Notes: generated by a model from the sequence alone, not told the origin. A stretch of 64,000 nt of DNA from Lentzea flava (GCF_014648475.1 NZ_BMRE01000002.1:1-64000); one strand, 5' to 3'; shown: positions 28,943 to 37,091, counted from the first letter of the stretch. Program-made: numbers and translations.

Positions 28943-28957
28943 CCAGTAGCTTACTGG
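28943..28957. promoter_or_regulatory. Inverted repeat upstream of the SDR gene
   Basis: CCAGTA-gct-TACTGG, six-base arms with a 3-bp spacer, ends 25 bp before the SDR start codon at 28983, in the place of a core promoter. It resembles TetR-type operators of actinobacterial oxidoreductase genes. No adjacent regulator gene, so any repressor is encoded elsewhere. Confidence 0.45.
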
Positions 28958-28982
28958 GAGTAGGTTGCGTTACCGTGACGGC

Positions 28983-29834
28983 ATGGACGTCACGGGCAAG
29001 GTGGTACTGATCACCGGCGCGGCCAGGGGCATCGGCGCCGAGGTGGCGAGGCAACTGGCCGCGCGCGGGGCTCGTCTCGCGCTCGTCGGGCTCGAGAAGG
29101 CCCAGCTCGAAGAGGTGGCCCGGCAGACGGGCGGCAAGGCGTGGGAAGCCGATGTCACGGACTGGGACGCGCTCGAAACCGCGTTCCAGGAAGCCGCCGA
29201 GCACTTCGGCGGCATCGACGTCGTCATCGCGAACGCGGGCATCGCGGCCACCGGGTTCGTGCGCTCGATGGACCCGAAGGCCTTCGAACGGGTCGTCGAG
29301 GTCAATCTGCTCGGTGTGTGGCGCACGGTCCGCACGGCGCTGCCGCACCTGATCCGCAGCCGCGGCTACTGCCTGGTCGTGTCGTCGCTGGCGGCGATCG
29401 TGCACATCCCCGGCAACGCGGCCTACTCGGCGGCCAAGGCGGGCTGTGAAGCGTTTGCGGACAGCCTGCGGGCCGAGGTCAGGCACCTGGGCGTGGACGT
29501 CGGCACCGCGTACTTCTCGTGGATCGCCACGGACATGGTCAACAGCGCCGACGAGCACCCGGTGTTCGGCAAGCTCCGCAAGGGCATGCCCGGTCTGGCC
29601 GGCAAGAAGTACCCCGTCCGCAACGTCGGGAAGGCCGTCGTGCGGGGCGTCGAGAAACGTGCGAAGGCGGTCCACGTCCCCGGCTGGGTGGGCGCGCTGA
29701 AGTACTTCCGCGCGTTCACGCCGATGGTCGTGGACCGCCAGGCGGTCGAAGAGGTGGCCGACGCCGACCGGCAGATGGCCGCGAGCGACACGTCAGGCCT
29801 GGTCGGGCCGGGCGGTCAAGCAGCTAGTCGTTGA
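28983..29834 (+). CDS. Short-chain dehydrogenase/reductase
   Basis: 283 residues from ATG 28983. Rossmann-fold oxidoreductase with cofactor loop ITGAARGIGAEVA, N-A-G segment VIANAGIAATG, catalytic Ser in VVSSLAAIV and YSAAK. A long C-terminal part (to about 283) suggests a lipid- or sterol-like substrate, as in mycobacterial relatives. An inverted-repeat operator lies just upstream. The end overlaps the convergent YciI gene by 11 bp. Confidence 0.93.
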   Translation: MDVTGKVVLITGAARGIGAEVARQLAARGARLALVGLEKAQLEEVARQTGGKAWEADVTDWDALETAFQEAAEHFGGIDVVIANAGIAATGFVRSMDPKAFERVVEVNLLGVWRTVRTALPHLIRSRGYCLVVSSLAAIVHIPGNAAYSAAKAGCEAFADSLRAEVRHLGVDVGTAYFSWIATDMVNSADEHPVFGKLRKGMPGLAGKKYPVRNVGKAVVRGVEKRAKAVHVPGWVGALKYFRAFTPMVVDRQAVEEVADADRQMAASDTSGLVGPGGQAASR

Positions 29835-30108
29835 GCCACAACCCGAGCACGGGGGTCCACTCGCGGATCTTCCACTCGGTGATGACGTTCGCGGGCGTGT
29901 ACGGGTCGGCGGCGATGAACTCCTTCAACGCCGGCTCGTCCGCCGCCTCGTAGATGATCAACGCGCCGGTGTCGTCCGCGTACGGACCGGCGCCGAGGAC
30001 CACGCCCTTCTCGACGAGAGAGGCGATGTACTCGCGGTGTGCCGGGCGAACCGAGAGACGCTTCTCGGTCTCGGGACCGAACACCAATTCGACTGCAAAG
30101 CGGGCCAT
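29824..30108 (-). CDS. YciI family protein
   Basis: 94 residues (MARFAVELVFGPETEKRLSV...). The ferredoxin-like YciI fold is indicated by R-P-A-H-R-E-Y (His24), E-K-G-V-V-L-G-A-G-P-Y-A-D and F-I-A-A-D-P-Y-T-P-A-N-V. Family members are small dimeric enzymes or binding proteins of uncertain role. Divergent from the sigma factor gene with a 40-bp gap. Confidence 0.9.
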   Translation of the reverse strand: MARFAVELVFGPETEKRLSVRPAHREYIASLVEKGVVLGAGPYADDTGALIIYEAADEPALKEFIAADPYTPANVITEWKIREWTPVLGLWLND

Positions 30109-30148
30109 GCGACCACCGTAGCGACGGTGACCGGTACCGTCCTACCTT

Positions 30149-30712
30149 GTGGTTGGCGACGAAACCCCGCGCAGCGTGCAGGACACCCTGACCAACCTGC
30201 GAATCAAGGACGGCGTCGCAGGACCTCCCACGGGGCCTCTGACGCTCGAAGACCTGTACAAGCAGCACCGCATGCGCCTCATCCGGCTCGCGCTGCTGCT
30301 GGTGGACGAGCCCGCGACGGCAGAGGACGTGGTGCAGGAGGCCTTCACGGGCCTGCACCGCAACTGGAAGGGTCTGCGCGACGCCCAGGCGGCCGTGGGC
30401 TACCTCCGCACGGCCGTGGTCAACGGCTCGCGGAGCGTGCTGCGCCGGCGCAAGACCGCTCGTGACTACACCCCGCCGCACGTGGCGAACGCGCGGTCGG
30501 CCGAGTCGCTCGCGATGCTGACCGCCGAGCACCAGGCCGTGGTCAAGGCCCTGCAGCAGCTGCCGCCGCGCCAGCGCGAGGTCCTCGTGCTGCGCTATTA
30601 CGGCGACCTGTCGGAGGCCGAGATCGCCGAGGCGACCGGCATCTCGAAGGGCACCGTGAAGTCGACGGCGTCTCGTGCCCTGGACGCACTCCAGAAGATC
30701 ATGGCGGGCTGA
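30149..30712 (+). CDS. SigE-family ECF RNA polymerase sigma factor
   Basis: 187 residues, GTG start. Region 2 (LYKQHRMRLIRLALLLVDEPATAEDVVQEAF...LRTAVVNGSRSVLRRRK) and region 4 (LPPRQREVLVLRYYGDLSEAEIAEATGISKGTVKSTASRALDAL) are complete, with an N-terminal extension of about 30 residues. The Arg-Lys-rich start of the linker and the S-E-A-E-I-A helix fit the actinobacterial SigE-like ECF group. No anti-sigma factor gene is adjacent. Confidence 0.92.
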   Translation: MVGDETPRSVQDTLTNLRIKDGVAGPPTGPLTLEDLYKQHRMRLIRLALLLVDEPATAEDVVQEAFTGLHRNWKGLRDAQAAVGYLRTAVVNGSRSVLRRRKTARDYTPPHVANARSAESLAMLTAEHQAVVKALQQLPPRQREVLVLRYYGDLSEAEIAEATGISKGTVKSTASRALDALQKIMAG

Positions 30713-30727
30713 CAAAACGCCGTTTTG
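30713..30727 (+). terminator. Possible small terminator hairpin after the sigma factor gene
   Basis: CAAAACG-c-CGTTTTG starts right after the sigma factor stop and can be extended by CGGGC/GCCCG flanks with a TGA bulge. Small and without a clear T-run; low confidence. Confidence 0.35.
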
Positions 30728-30776
30728 CCCGGTGAGGGCGGTTCCGGTGCGCGGGAACACGCCCCCAATCCGGTAC

Positions 30777-30790
30777 TTGGTATAGACCAA
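30777..30790. promoter_or_regulatory. dre box (DasR operator) before nagK-nagA
   Basis: TTGGTATAGACCAA is a near-perfect palindrome that matches the T-G-G-T-C-T-A-G-A-C-C-A type site bound by the GlcNAc-responsive GntR repressor DasR in streptomycetes. It sits about 30 bp upstream of the kinase start. DasR releases its sites when glucosamine 6-phosphate or related phosphosugars build up, so this operon should be induced by GlcNAc. The match is read by eye; DasR itself is not in the window. Confidence 0.75.
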
Positions 30791-30820
30791 TAGGGCTTCG
30801 ATGCCGCAGGATCAGTCCCC

Positions 30821-31732
30821 GTGGCACGCAGACACGTGGTCGCCGTCGACATCGGCGGCACCGAAACCAAGGCGGCGCTGGTCACCGGTACCTCGCGGGA
30901 GGTGGCGGCGCAGAAGCACGCCCGCCGCGCAACTCCCGGCGAGCTGGAGCCGCTCCTCGCCGTGATCGCCGAGCTCGTCGACGAGCTCAGGCACGCCTCT
31001 GAGCACGAGATCGACGCCGTGGGGATCGTGGCGCCCGGGATCGTGGACGAGGCCAACGGTGTCGGCGTGTACACGACCAACCTGCCGTGGAGCCGGTTCC
31101 CGTTCAGCACCGTCATGACGGAACGGCTGGGCGTCCCCGTCGCATTCGGGCACGACGTCCGCGCCGCCGGGCTCGCCGAGTGCCGCATGGGTGCCGCGCA
31201 GGACCTGCGCAACGCGGTGATCATGCCCATCGGCACCGGGATCGCCGGCGCGCTGCTGCTCGACGGCAAGATCTTCAGCGGCGACGGCTACGCGGGAGAG
31301 ATCGGACATGTGAACGTCGGCCACGGCGTGCCCTGCGCGTGTGGCCAGATCGGCTGCGTGGAGACAGTGGCGTCCTCCGCGGCGATCGCCCGCCGGTACA
31401 CCGCGCGTACCGGCACCCCCGTCAACGGTGCCGCCGAAGTCGCACGCAGGGTGGCCGGCGGGGAGCAGGACGCAGTCGCCGTGTGGCACGAGGCCGTGGA
31501 CGCGCTCGCCAGGGGGATCCTGGTGTTGGCGACGCTGCTCGGCCCGGAAGCCGTCGTGCTCGGTGGCGGGCTCGCACTCGCAGGAGACCTGCTGGTGGAG
31601 CCGTTGCGGGACAGGCTGGACGGGCTGATCGCCTTCCAGCGCCGACCGGAGCTGCGGCTCGCGGCGCTCGGCGACGAGGCGGGCTTCCTCGGCGCGGCGC
31701 TGCTGGCCATCGACATGCTGGAGGCGTCATGA
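30821..31732 (+). CDS. nagK: ROK-family sugar kinase, likely N-acetylglucosamine kinase
   Basis: 303 residues, GTG start. ASKHA-type ROK kinase with the phosphate loop AVDIGGTETKAALV, a second phosphate region VIMPIGTGIAGALL, the zinc-binding CxCGxxGC motif (CACGQIGC) after GEIGHVNV, and VVLGGGLA. Its ATGA overlap with nagA and the dre box upstream favour GlcNAc or GlcNAc-type amino sugars as substrate over glucose; that specificity is inferred from context. Confidence 0.85.
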   Translation: MARRHVVAVDIGGTETKAALVTGTSREVAAQKHARRATPGELEPLLAVIAELVDELRHASEHEIDAVGIVAPGIVDEANGVGVYTTNLPWSRFPFSTVMTERLGVPVAFGHDVRAAGLAECRMGAAQDLRNAVIMPIGTGIAGALLLDGKIFSGDGYAGEIGHVNVGHGVPCACGQIGCVETVASSAAIARRYTARTGTPVNGAAEVARRVAGGEQDAVAVWHEAVDALARGILVLATLLGPEAVVLGGGLALAGDLLVEPLRDRLDGLIAFQRRPELRLAALGDEAGFLGAALLAIDMLEAS

Positions 31733-32880
31733 GCACGTGGGGTGGACCTGTCGACGTGACCCTGACCAATGGTCGGGTCGTCACGCCGGACAGGGTGCTC
31801 GAGAACGGGTGGGTGAGCGTCAGGGACGGCCGGATCGCCGCTGTCGGCGAGGGTGCCGCACCGGACGGCCCGACGACCGACGCCGGTGGCGGCACGATCG
31901 TGCCCGGCTTCGTCGACATCCACTGCCACGGCGGCGGTGGTGACGCGTTCACCAGCAGCGATCCGGCCAAGGTGCGCAGGGCCGCCGCGGCCCACCGCAA
32001 GCACGGCACGACGACGATGCTCGCCTCGCTGGTGTCACGTCCCGTCCCCGAGCTGGCCGACCAGGTCTCCGCGCTGGCCGAGCTGGTCCAGGAGGGCGTG
32101 GTCGCGGGCGTGCACCTCGAAGGCCCGTTCCTGTCCGCCGCGCGGTGCGGTGCGCATGACCCGGCCATCCTCTGCCCGCCGGAGCAGACCGCGGTGACGA
32201 AGCTGCTGGACGCGGGCAAGGGCACGGTCCGGATGATCACCATCGCGCCCGAGCTGGAGGGCGCCGTCAGCGCCGTGCGCCAGCTGGTGGACTCGGGCAT
32301 CATCGCCGCCATCGGCCACACCGACGCGACCGAGGCGCAGGTCCGCCCGGCCGTCGACGCCGGTGCCACCGTGGCGACGCACCTGTTCAACGGCATGCGC
32401 CCGCTGCACCACCGCGAGCCCGGCCCGATCGGCGCGCTGCTGGACGACGAACGCGTCACCGTCGAGCTCATCTGCGACCTCGTGCACCTGCACCCGACCG
32501 CCGTCCGGCTGGCCGCGCGCCACGCCGGTCTCAAGCGGACGGTCCTCATCACCGACGCCATCGCGGCCGCCGGTGTCGGCGACGGCGTGTACGACATCGG
32601 CGGGCTGGAGGTCCGCGTCGTCGACGGCGTTCCGACGCTCGCCGGTGGCGTGTCGCTCGCGGGCAGCACGCTGACGATGGACATGGCGTTCCGCAACGCC
32701 GTCAACTCCTGCGGGCTGTCGCTCGTGGAGGCCGCGTACGCCACCGCGACCCGCGGCGCCGAGCTGCTCGGCCTCGACACCGGCAAGCTGCAGCCCGGAT
32801 GTGCGGCCGACCTCGTCGTGCTGGATGCAGAATTGAAGCCGAGGGACGTGATGGTCAGGGGCGAGTGGGTCAAGGACTAG
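31729..32880 (+). CDS. nagA: N-acetylglucosamine-6-phosphate deacetylase
   Basis: 383 residues from ATG 31729, overlapping the kinase stop (ATGA). Amidohydrolase-fold enzyme that turns GlcNAc-6-phosphate into glucosamine-6-phosphate and acetate. The metal and active-site motifs are PGFVDIHCHGGGGD, VAGVHLEGPFL, IGHTDAT, THLFNGMRPLHHREPG and ITDAIAAAG. Length is standard. Together with the kinase it forms the entry route for GlcNAc released by chitinases such as the one at 35.7-36.9 kb. Confidence 0.95.
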   Translation: MSTWGGPVDVTLTNGRVVTPDRVLENGWVSVRDGRIAAVGEGAAPDGPTTDAGGGTIVPGFVDIHCHGGGGDAFTSSDPAKVRRAAAAHRKHGTTTMLASLVSRPVPELADQVSALAELVQEGVVAGVHLEGPFLSAARCGAHDPAILCPPEQTAVTKLLDAGKGTVRMITIAPELEGAVSAVRQLVDSGIIAAIGHTDATEAQVRPAVDAGATVATHLFNGMRPLHHREPGPIGALLDDERVTVELICDLVHLHPTAVRLAARHAGLKRTVLITDAIAAAGVGDGVYDIGGLEVRVVDGVPTLAGGVSLAGSTLTMDMAFRNAVNSCGLSLVEAAYATATRGAELLGLDTGKLQPGCAADLVVLDAELKPRDVMVRGEWVKD

Positions 32881-32884
32881 GTGG

Positions 32885-33079
32885 ATGGCGGACGATCCGG
32901 AACGGCTGGTGACCGACGCCTTGCGAGCGCAGGCGACCAGCACGAATGCCGGATTTGCCGTACCTGTCCCGGTTCGTGAAGACCGCCCGGCACCCATGTC
33001 CGCGTGGCTGGTGCTGGGCCTCGCGCTGCTGTTGGGCCTGGCAGCGGGCACGGTGGCCGCAGTGATCACGCTCAGCTGA
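32885..33079 (+). CDS. Small single-pass membrane protein
   Basis: 64 residues (MADDPERLVTDALRAQATS...). A polar N-terminal half (about 1-38) precedes one hydrophobic helix (WLVLGLALLLGLAAGTVAAVITL) that runs to the C-terminus. It starts 4 bp after nagA and ends 18 bp before the DedA gene, so it is likely transcribed with one or both. Unknown family. Confidence 0.65.
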   Translation: MADDPERLVTDALRAQATSTNAGFAVPVPVREDRPAPMSAWLVLGLALLLGLAAGTVAAVITLS

Positions 33080-33096
33080 CCTGTACCGTTGTGCCC

Positions 33097-33822
33097 GTGA
33101 CGATTGCATTGGGCCCTGACTGGCTGGATCCCGAAAAACTGCTGACGATGCTCGGCCCGTGGATGCTCGTCGGGCTTTGCTTGATCGTCTTCGCCGAGTG
33201 CGGGCTGCTCGTCGGGTTCTTCCTGCCTGGCGACTCGCTGCTGTTCACGGCGGGTCTCTTCGTCGCGGCAGGGCACATCTCGACGCCGCTCTGGCTCGTC
33301 TGCATCCTGCTGACGGTGTGTGCCTTCATCGGCAACGTCGTCGGGTACTACATCGGCCGCAAAGCCGGTCCGGCGCTGTTCAACAAGCCGGAGTCGAAGA
33401 TCTTCAAGAAGGAGTACGTCGACAAGACGCAGGAGTTCTTCGACAAGTACGGCCCGCGCGCCATCGTCCTCGCGCGGTTCGTGCCGATCGTCCGCACGTT
33501 CATCACCGCGATGGCGGGTGTCGGGCGCATGGACCCCAAGAAGTACTTCACCTACTCCGCGATCGGCGGTGTGGCGTGGGCGGCGGGTCTGACCGTGCTG
33601 GGCTACTTCCTCGGCCAGGTCGAGTTCATCCGCAAGAACCTCGAGATCACGCTGATCGGCATCGTGCTCCTGTCGGTCGTGCCGATCATCTTCGAGGTGA
33701 TCAAGGCGCGCCGGGAGAAGAAGTCGCTCCTGCAGGAGGAGGCGGACGACATCACCCAGGTCATGGACGCCCAGCTCCACCAGGACGACGCGACGCAGGT
33801 CATCCCGCGCGTCGAGCGCTGA
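33097..33822 (+). CDS. DedA-family membrane protein
   Basis: 241 residues from GTG 33097. DedA/VTT-domain protein: FFLPGDSLLFTAGLF, GNVVGYYIGRKAGPALF and ARFVPIVRTFITAMAGVGRMD are the conserved blocks around the reentrant segment, followed by membrane helices and a cytosolic acidic tail (EADDITQVMDAQLHQDD). Relatives are undecaprenyl-phosphate or lipid flippases important for envelope homeostasis. A second DedA gene lies at 40.1 kb. A clear rho-independent terminator follows. Confidence 0.93.
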   Translation: MTIALGPDWLDPEKLLTMLGPWMLVGLCLIVFAECGLLVGFFLPGDSLLFTAGLFVAAGHISTPLWLVCILLTVCAFIGNVVGYYIGRKAGPALFNKPESKIFKKEYVDKTQEFFDKYGPRAIVLARFVPIVRTFITAMAGVGRMDPKKYFTYSAIGGVAWAAGLTVLGYFLGQVEFIRKNLEITLIGIVLLSVVPIIFEVIKARREKKSLLQEEADDITQVMDAQLHQDDATQVIPRVER

Positions 33823-33830
33823 CGCACTGA

Positions 33831-33855
33831 GGCCCGTCACCCGGCGGGCCTTTTT
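33831..33855 (+). terminator. Rho-independent terminator after the DedA gene
   Basis: GGCCCG (33831-33836), loop TCACCCGG, CGGGCC (33845-33850), then TTTTT. The stem and T-run are 9 bp after the DedA stop, and the canonical layout is rare in this genome. Confidence 0.85.
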
Positions 33856-33869
33856 GCCGGCGCGATTTG

Positions 33870-33890
33870 AATACAGTGCTGTACTGTATT
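33870..33890. promoter_or_regulatory. TetR-type operator overlapping the monooxygenase promoter
   Basis: AATACAGT (33870-33877) and ACTGTATT (33883-33890) are perfect 8-bp inverted arms around GCTGT. The site ends 3 bp before the monooxygenase ATG at 33894, so the mRNA is probably leaderless or very short-leadered and the operator covers the promoter. The TetR gene downstream (35123) is the natural candidate to bind it. Confidence 0.7.
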
Positions 33891-33893
33891 TGT

Positions 33894-35180
33894 ATGGTTA
33901 CTATCGCGGGGGCGGGTCCGACCGGCTTGGCGCTGGCGTGCGGACTCCGGCAGTTCGGGGTGGATGTGCGGATCGTGGACGCGGCTTCGGGCCCGGCCAC
34001 GACGTCGCGGGCGCTGGGGGTGCAGCCGCGAGGCGCCGAGGTGCTGGCACGACTGGGGGCGCTGGGCGACCTGCCGGACAAGGCGGTCCGGCTGCGGTCG
34101 TTGCGGCTCAACGGCCAAGTGGCGCTGAACATGGAGTACCTGCGCGACTCCGGCCAGCTGATCTTGTCGCAGGCCTGGGTGGAGGAACGGCTGCGCGACC
34201 GGCTGGCCGCGCTGGGCGTGCAGATCGAGTGGAACACGCCGATCTCGTCCGTGTCGGACTGGGACTGGCTGGTCGGCTGCGACGGCGCGCACTCCGCCGT
34301 GCGGAAGATGGCGGGGATCGCCTTCGACGGCGAGTCGGTGATGGAGAACTTCCTGCTGCGGGACGTTCACGCGGACTGGGACCTCGACCGCGAGTCGATC
34401 CACCTGTTCGTCGACGGGTCGGCGATCACGAGCGTCTTCCCGTTGCCCGGCGGCATCTGGCGGGTGATGTCACCGAACGGCGAGCGGTGGACACCGGGGC
34501 CGATCGAGCAGGTGGAGTGGGAGTCGACGTTCCGCATCCACCGGCGGCAGGCGGCGACCTACCGGCGAGGGAACGTGCTGCTGGCGGGCGACGCCGCGCA
34601 CATCCACAGCCCGCTGGGCGGGCAGGGCATGAACACCGGGCTCGGCGACGCCGACAACCTCGCCTGGAAGCTCGCCCTGGTGGTGCAGGGCAGGGCCTCC
34701 GAAGCGCTGCTCGACACCTACGAAGCCGAACGTCGTCCTGTCGGGGCACGAGTGCTCGCGTCGACCACGCCGGCGACCCGGCTGGTGATGGGGCCCGGCG
34801 TGGTGAGCCGGACCGTGCGGGACCGGGTGTTGTGGCCCGTGCTGAACCTCCCTGCGGTGCAACGGCGGCTCGTGCGGTTCACCTCGCAGCTCGACGTGAA
34901 GTACTCGGGGCCGCTGGCGGCCGGACGCCGCGGCGGTGAGCGGGTGCCCGCGTTCACGCGAGTCGGCAGGTGGGTGCTCGCGGGGCCGTCGACGTGCCTG
35001 GAGGTGGCCCGCGAACGACTGGGGGACGTCGTGCACCATGAACGTGCCGGCGAGACGCTGCTGGTGCGACCGGACGGGCACCTGGCGTGGCGCGGCCCGT
35101 CGAACCAGGAAAGGCTTGCCGCGTGGCTGAACGAAGTGCTGGGCGTCCCCGCGACCCCGAGGCGGACAACGCGATCCTGA
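33894..35180 (+). CDS. FAD-dependent aromatic monooxygenase (PHBH/TetX-type)
   Basis: 428 residues from ATG 33894. Class A flavoprotein hydroxylase: the FAD dinucleotide site IAGAGPTGLALACGLRQFG, the DG motif LVGCDGAHSAVRK, and GDAAHIHSPLGGQGMNTGLGDADNLAWKLA are intact. NADPH reduces FAD, which then inserts oxygen into an aromatic or polyketide ring; tetracycline and rifampicin hydroxylases are distant relatives. It is controlled by the operator at 33870-33890 and overlaps the downstream TetR gene by 58 bp, suggesting an inducible detoxification or resistance unit. Confidence 0.93.
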   Translation: MVTIAGAGPTGLALACGLRQFGVDVRIVDAASGPATTSRALGVQPRGAEVLARLGALGDLPDKAVRLRSLRLNGQVALNMEYLRDSGQLILSQAWVEERLRDRLAALGVQIEWNTPISSVSDWDWLVGCDGAHSAVRKMAGIAFDGESVMENFLLRDVHADWDLDRESIHLFVDGSAITSVFPLPGGIWRVMSPNGERWTPGPIEQVEWESTFRIHRRQAATYRRGNVLLAGDAAHIHSPLGGQGMNTGLGDADNLAWKLALVVQGRASEALLDTYEAERRPVGARVLASTTPATRLVMGPGVVSRTVRDRVLWPVLNLPAVQRRLVRFTSQLDVKYSGPLAAGRRGGERVPAFTRVGRWVLAGPSTCLEVARERLGDVVHHERAGETLLVRPDGHLAWRGPSNQERLAAWLNEVLGVPATPRRTTRS

Positions 35181-35692
35181 GCGCGGCTTTCGAGCTGTTC
35201 CTGGAACGCGGCCTCGACGGCACGTCGATCGAGCAGGTGGCCCGTCGCGCGGGCGTGACCCGTGCGACGGTCTACCGCCGGTTCGCCACGAAGGAGGACC
35301 TGCTGTTCAACGTGATCGAGCTGCCGCGCGAGGTGGCGGCGCTCGACCCGGAGCGGATGCTCGTCGCACCGCCGGAGGAGACGATCAAGGGCTGGGCCGC
35401 GCTGATGTCGACACCCACGTCGGTCCAGCTGCTGCGCCGGATCGTGGGCGCGTCGGCGGACAACTTCGAGCTGATGAAGCGGTACTGGGAGCTGTTCATC
35501 GCACCCCGCCGGGCCGCGTTGAAAAAGCTGCTGCGTCCCGGATTTCCGCCCGGTACCGATCTCGACATCGTGCTGGACATGGTCGGAGGTGCGCTTTTCT
35601 ACCACTCGCTGACCAACCCCGAGCAGAGCACGGCGGCGGAGCTGGAGACGTATCTGAAGTCGCTGTTGCGGCACGCCGGCTACCACCCCTAG
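35123..35692 (+). CDS. TetR-family transcriptional regulator
   Basis: 189 residues from GTG 35123 (VAERSAGRPRDPEAD), with AGGAAAGG upstream; a GTG at 35087 is possible. The N-terminal HTH reads SIEQVARRAGVTRATVYRRFATKEDLLFNVI; the C-terminal ligand domain is helical. Its reading frame starts inside the end of the monooxygenase gene, so it is co-expressed with it. It most likely binds the inverted repeat before the monooxygenase and represses the pair until a ligand is present. Confidence 0.9.
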   Translation: MAERSAGRPRDPEADNAILSAAFELFLERGLDGTSIEQVARRAGVTRATVYRRFATKEDLLFNVIELPREVAALDPERMLVAPPEETIKGWAALMSTPTSVQLLRRIVGASADNFELMKRYWELFIAPRRAALKKLLRPGFPPGTDLDIVLDMVGGALFYHSLTNPEQSTAAELETYLKSLLRHAGYHP

Positions 35693-35699
35693 GTTGCTT

Positions 35700-35711
35700 T
35701 GGTCTAAACCA
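35700..35711. promoter_or_regulatory. dre box (DasR operator) before the chitinase gene
   Basis: TGGTCTAAACCA matches the DasR-box consensus in both arms, with the central bases T-A varied. It lies 18 bp before the chitinase start and only 8 bp after the TetR stop. Together with the site at 30777 it places chitin degradation and GlcNAc catabolism under one regulator. Confidence 0.78.
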
Positions 35712-35729
35712 CTAGCGGTGGAGGCCGGG

Positions 35730-36875
35730 ATGTCGTTGCTCCGCAAGGGACTGGCGGTCGCGCTGGCCGCGCTTTCCGTCTCACTTGGCGTCGTTGCGGC
35801 GGATGCGGCGCCACGCAAGGTCGTCGGCGCCTACTACGGCAACTGGTACAGCGACTCGAAGCCGATCTCGTCGATCCCCTCCGACACGCCGATCACGCAC
35901 CTGTTCTACGCGTTCGCGCTGATCGAGAACGGCAAGTGCGTGATGCCGGCGCCGACCGCGGCCAAGGACTTCGCCGACATCCGTTCGCTCAAGCAGCGCA
36001 AGCCGTCGTTGAAGGCCCTGATCTCGCTGGGCGGCTGGGGTGCGGGAGGTTTCTCCGACGCCGCGCTGACCGCAGCATCGCGCAGGACCCTCGTTCAGTC
36101 CTGTGTGGACCTCTTCTTCCGCGACGGCACGTTCGACGGTCTCGACCTCGACTGGGAGTTCCCTGTCTACGGCGGTCCTGCGGAGATCAGGGACCGGCCG
36201 GAGGACAAGCGCAACATGACGCTCCTGACCCGCGACTTCCGCAAGGCGCTCGGATCGCGCAGGCTCGTCACGGCCGCGCTGCCCACCGGCCGCCTGCAGA
36301 CCGACGGCCCGTACGACCCGGCGAAGTCGTTCGAGCTCCGCGAGCTGGCGCAGATCATGGACTTCATCAACGTCATGACCTACGACATGGGCACCGGTTT
36401 CTCGCCCGTGGCAACGTTCAACGCGCCGTTCCGCGAGGTCTCCAACGACCCGATGCCGCCGGCCGACCGCAAGTGGAACAACGTCGTCGGCGCCATCAAC
36501 TACTACGAACGGCACGGCGTCTCCCCGCGCAAGATGGTGCTCGGCGTCCCGTTCTACGGCCGCGGTTTCAACGTGCAGACCGAAGGCCCGCAGCACGGCC
36601 TCTACCAGGCCTACGACAGCGCGTTCTGGGTCGACGGCTACGAGGAGGCGCTGAAGCTGAAGGCAACTCCCGGCTGGAAGGAGTACTGGCACCCGGTCGC
36701 GCGGTCGCCGTGGCTGTACAACGCGGCCGAGAAGAAGTTCGTCTCCTACGAGAACCCGCGGTCGATCGGCCTCCGCGCGGACTTCGCCCGCTCCCGCGGC
36801 CTGCTCGGCACGTTCATGTGGGAGCTCGGGCACGACGACGCCCAGCACTCGCTGCTGAAGGCGATGTCGCGCTGA
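35730..36875 (+). CDS. Secreted GH18 chitinase
   Basis: 381 residues from ATG 35730. Signal peptide (LLRKGLAVALAALSVSLGVV) cleaved near ADA. The catalytic domain covers the rest: VGAYYGNWY, LISLGGWG, and the active-site motif FDGLDLDWEFP with the acid/base Glu, then MTYDMGTG. There is no chitin-binding module, so this is a single-domain endochitinase. The dre box upstream links it to the DasR regulon. Confidence 0.95.
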   Translation: MSLLRKGLAVALAALSVSLGVVAADAAPRKVVGAYYGNWYSDSKPISSIPSDTPITHLFYAFALIENGKCVMPAPTAAKDFADIRSLKQRKPSLKALISLGGWGAGGFSDAALTAASRRTLVQSCVDLFFRDGTFDGLDLDWEFPVYGGPAEIRDRPEDKRNMTLLTRDFRKALGSRRLVTAALPTGRLQTDGPYDPAKSFELRELAQIMDFINVMTYDMGTGFSPVATFNAPFREVSNDPMPPADRKWNNVVGAINYYERHGVSPRKMVLGVPFYGRGFNVQTEGPQHGLYQAYDSAFWVDGYEEALKLKATPGWKEYWHPVARSPWLYNAAEKKFVSYENPRSIGLRADFARSRGLLGTFMWELGHDDAQHSLLKAMSR

Positions 36876-36878
36876 GCC

Positions 36879-37091
36879 ATGCACCACCAGGCAGAAGACC
36901 GCATCGCACTGCTGCGCCGGGCATTGACCAGCCGGACGGCGTGGCAGGTGGCGACAGCGCTGAAGTACGTCGCCGACACCTTGGAGCCCGAACACCGCGC
37001 CGTGCTCGTGCCCGAGCTCGTGGAGCTGAGCTCCAGCCCGCTCTGGGCACAGGAAGCACGTGCGGTGCTTGAGGATTTGAGTCTGACGTAA
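36879..37091 (+). CDS. Small helical hypothetical protein, 70 aa
   Basis: MHHQAEDRIALLRRALTSR... is predicted to be all-helical with two or three amphipathic helices (AWQVATALKYVADTLEP, HRAVLVPELVELSSS, AQEARAVLEDL). No signal or membrane segment. It starts 3 bp after the chitinase stop and ends 23 bp before the amidohydrolase start, so it may share their transcript. Coding looks likely from codon usage; function unknown. Confidence 0.55.
   Translation: MHHQAEDRIALLRRALTSRTAWQVATALKYVADTLEPEHRAVLVPELVELSSSPLWAQEARAVLEDLSLT

Noticed and set aside
26898..28949. 683-codon plus-strand frame across the DUF427, LLM and aldo/keto reductase genes
   Set aside because: Covers three well-supported genes in another frame; Arg/Pro-rich shadow.
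33004..33096. Longer DedA N-terminus reaching into the small membrane protein gene
   Set aside because: Overlaps a better small gene; GTG 33097 gives the normal DedA length.
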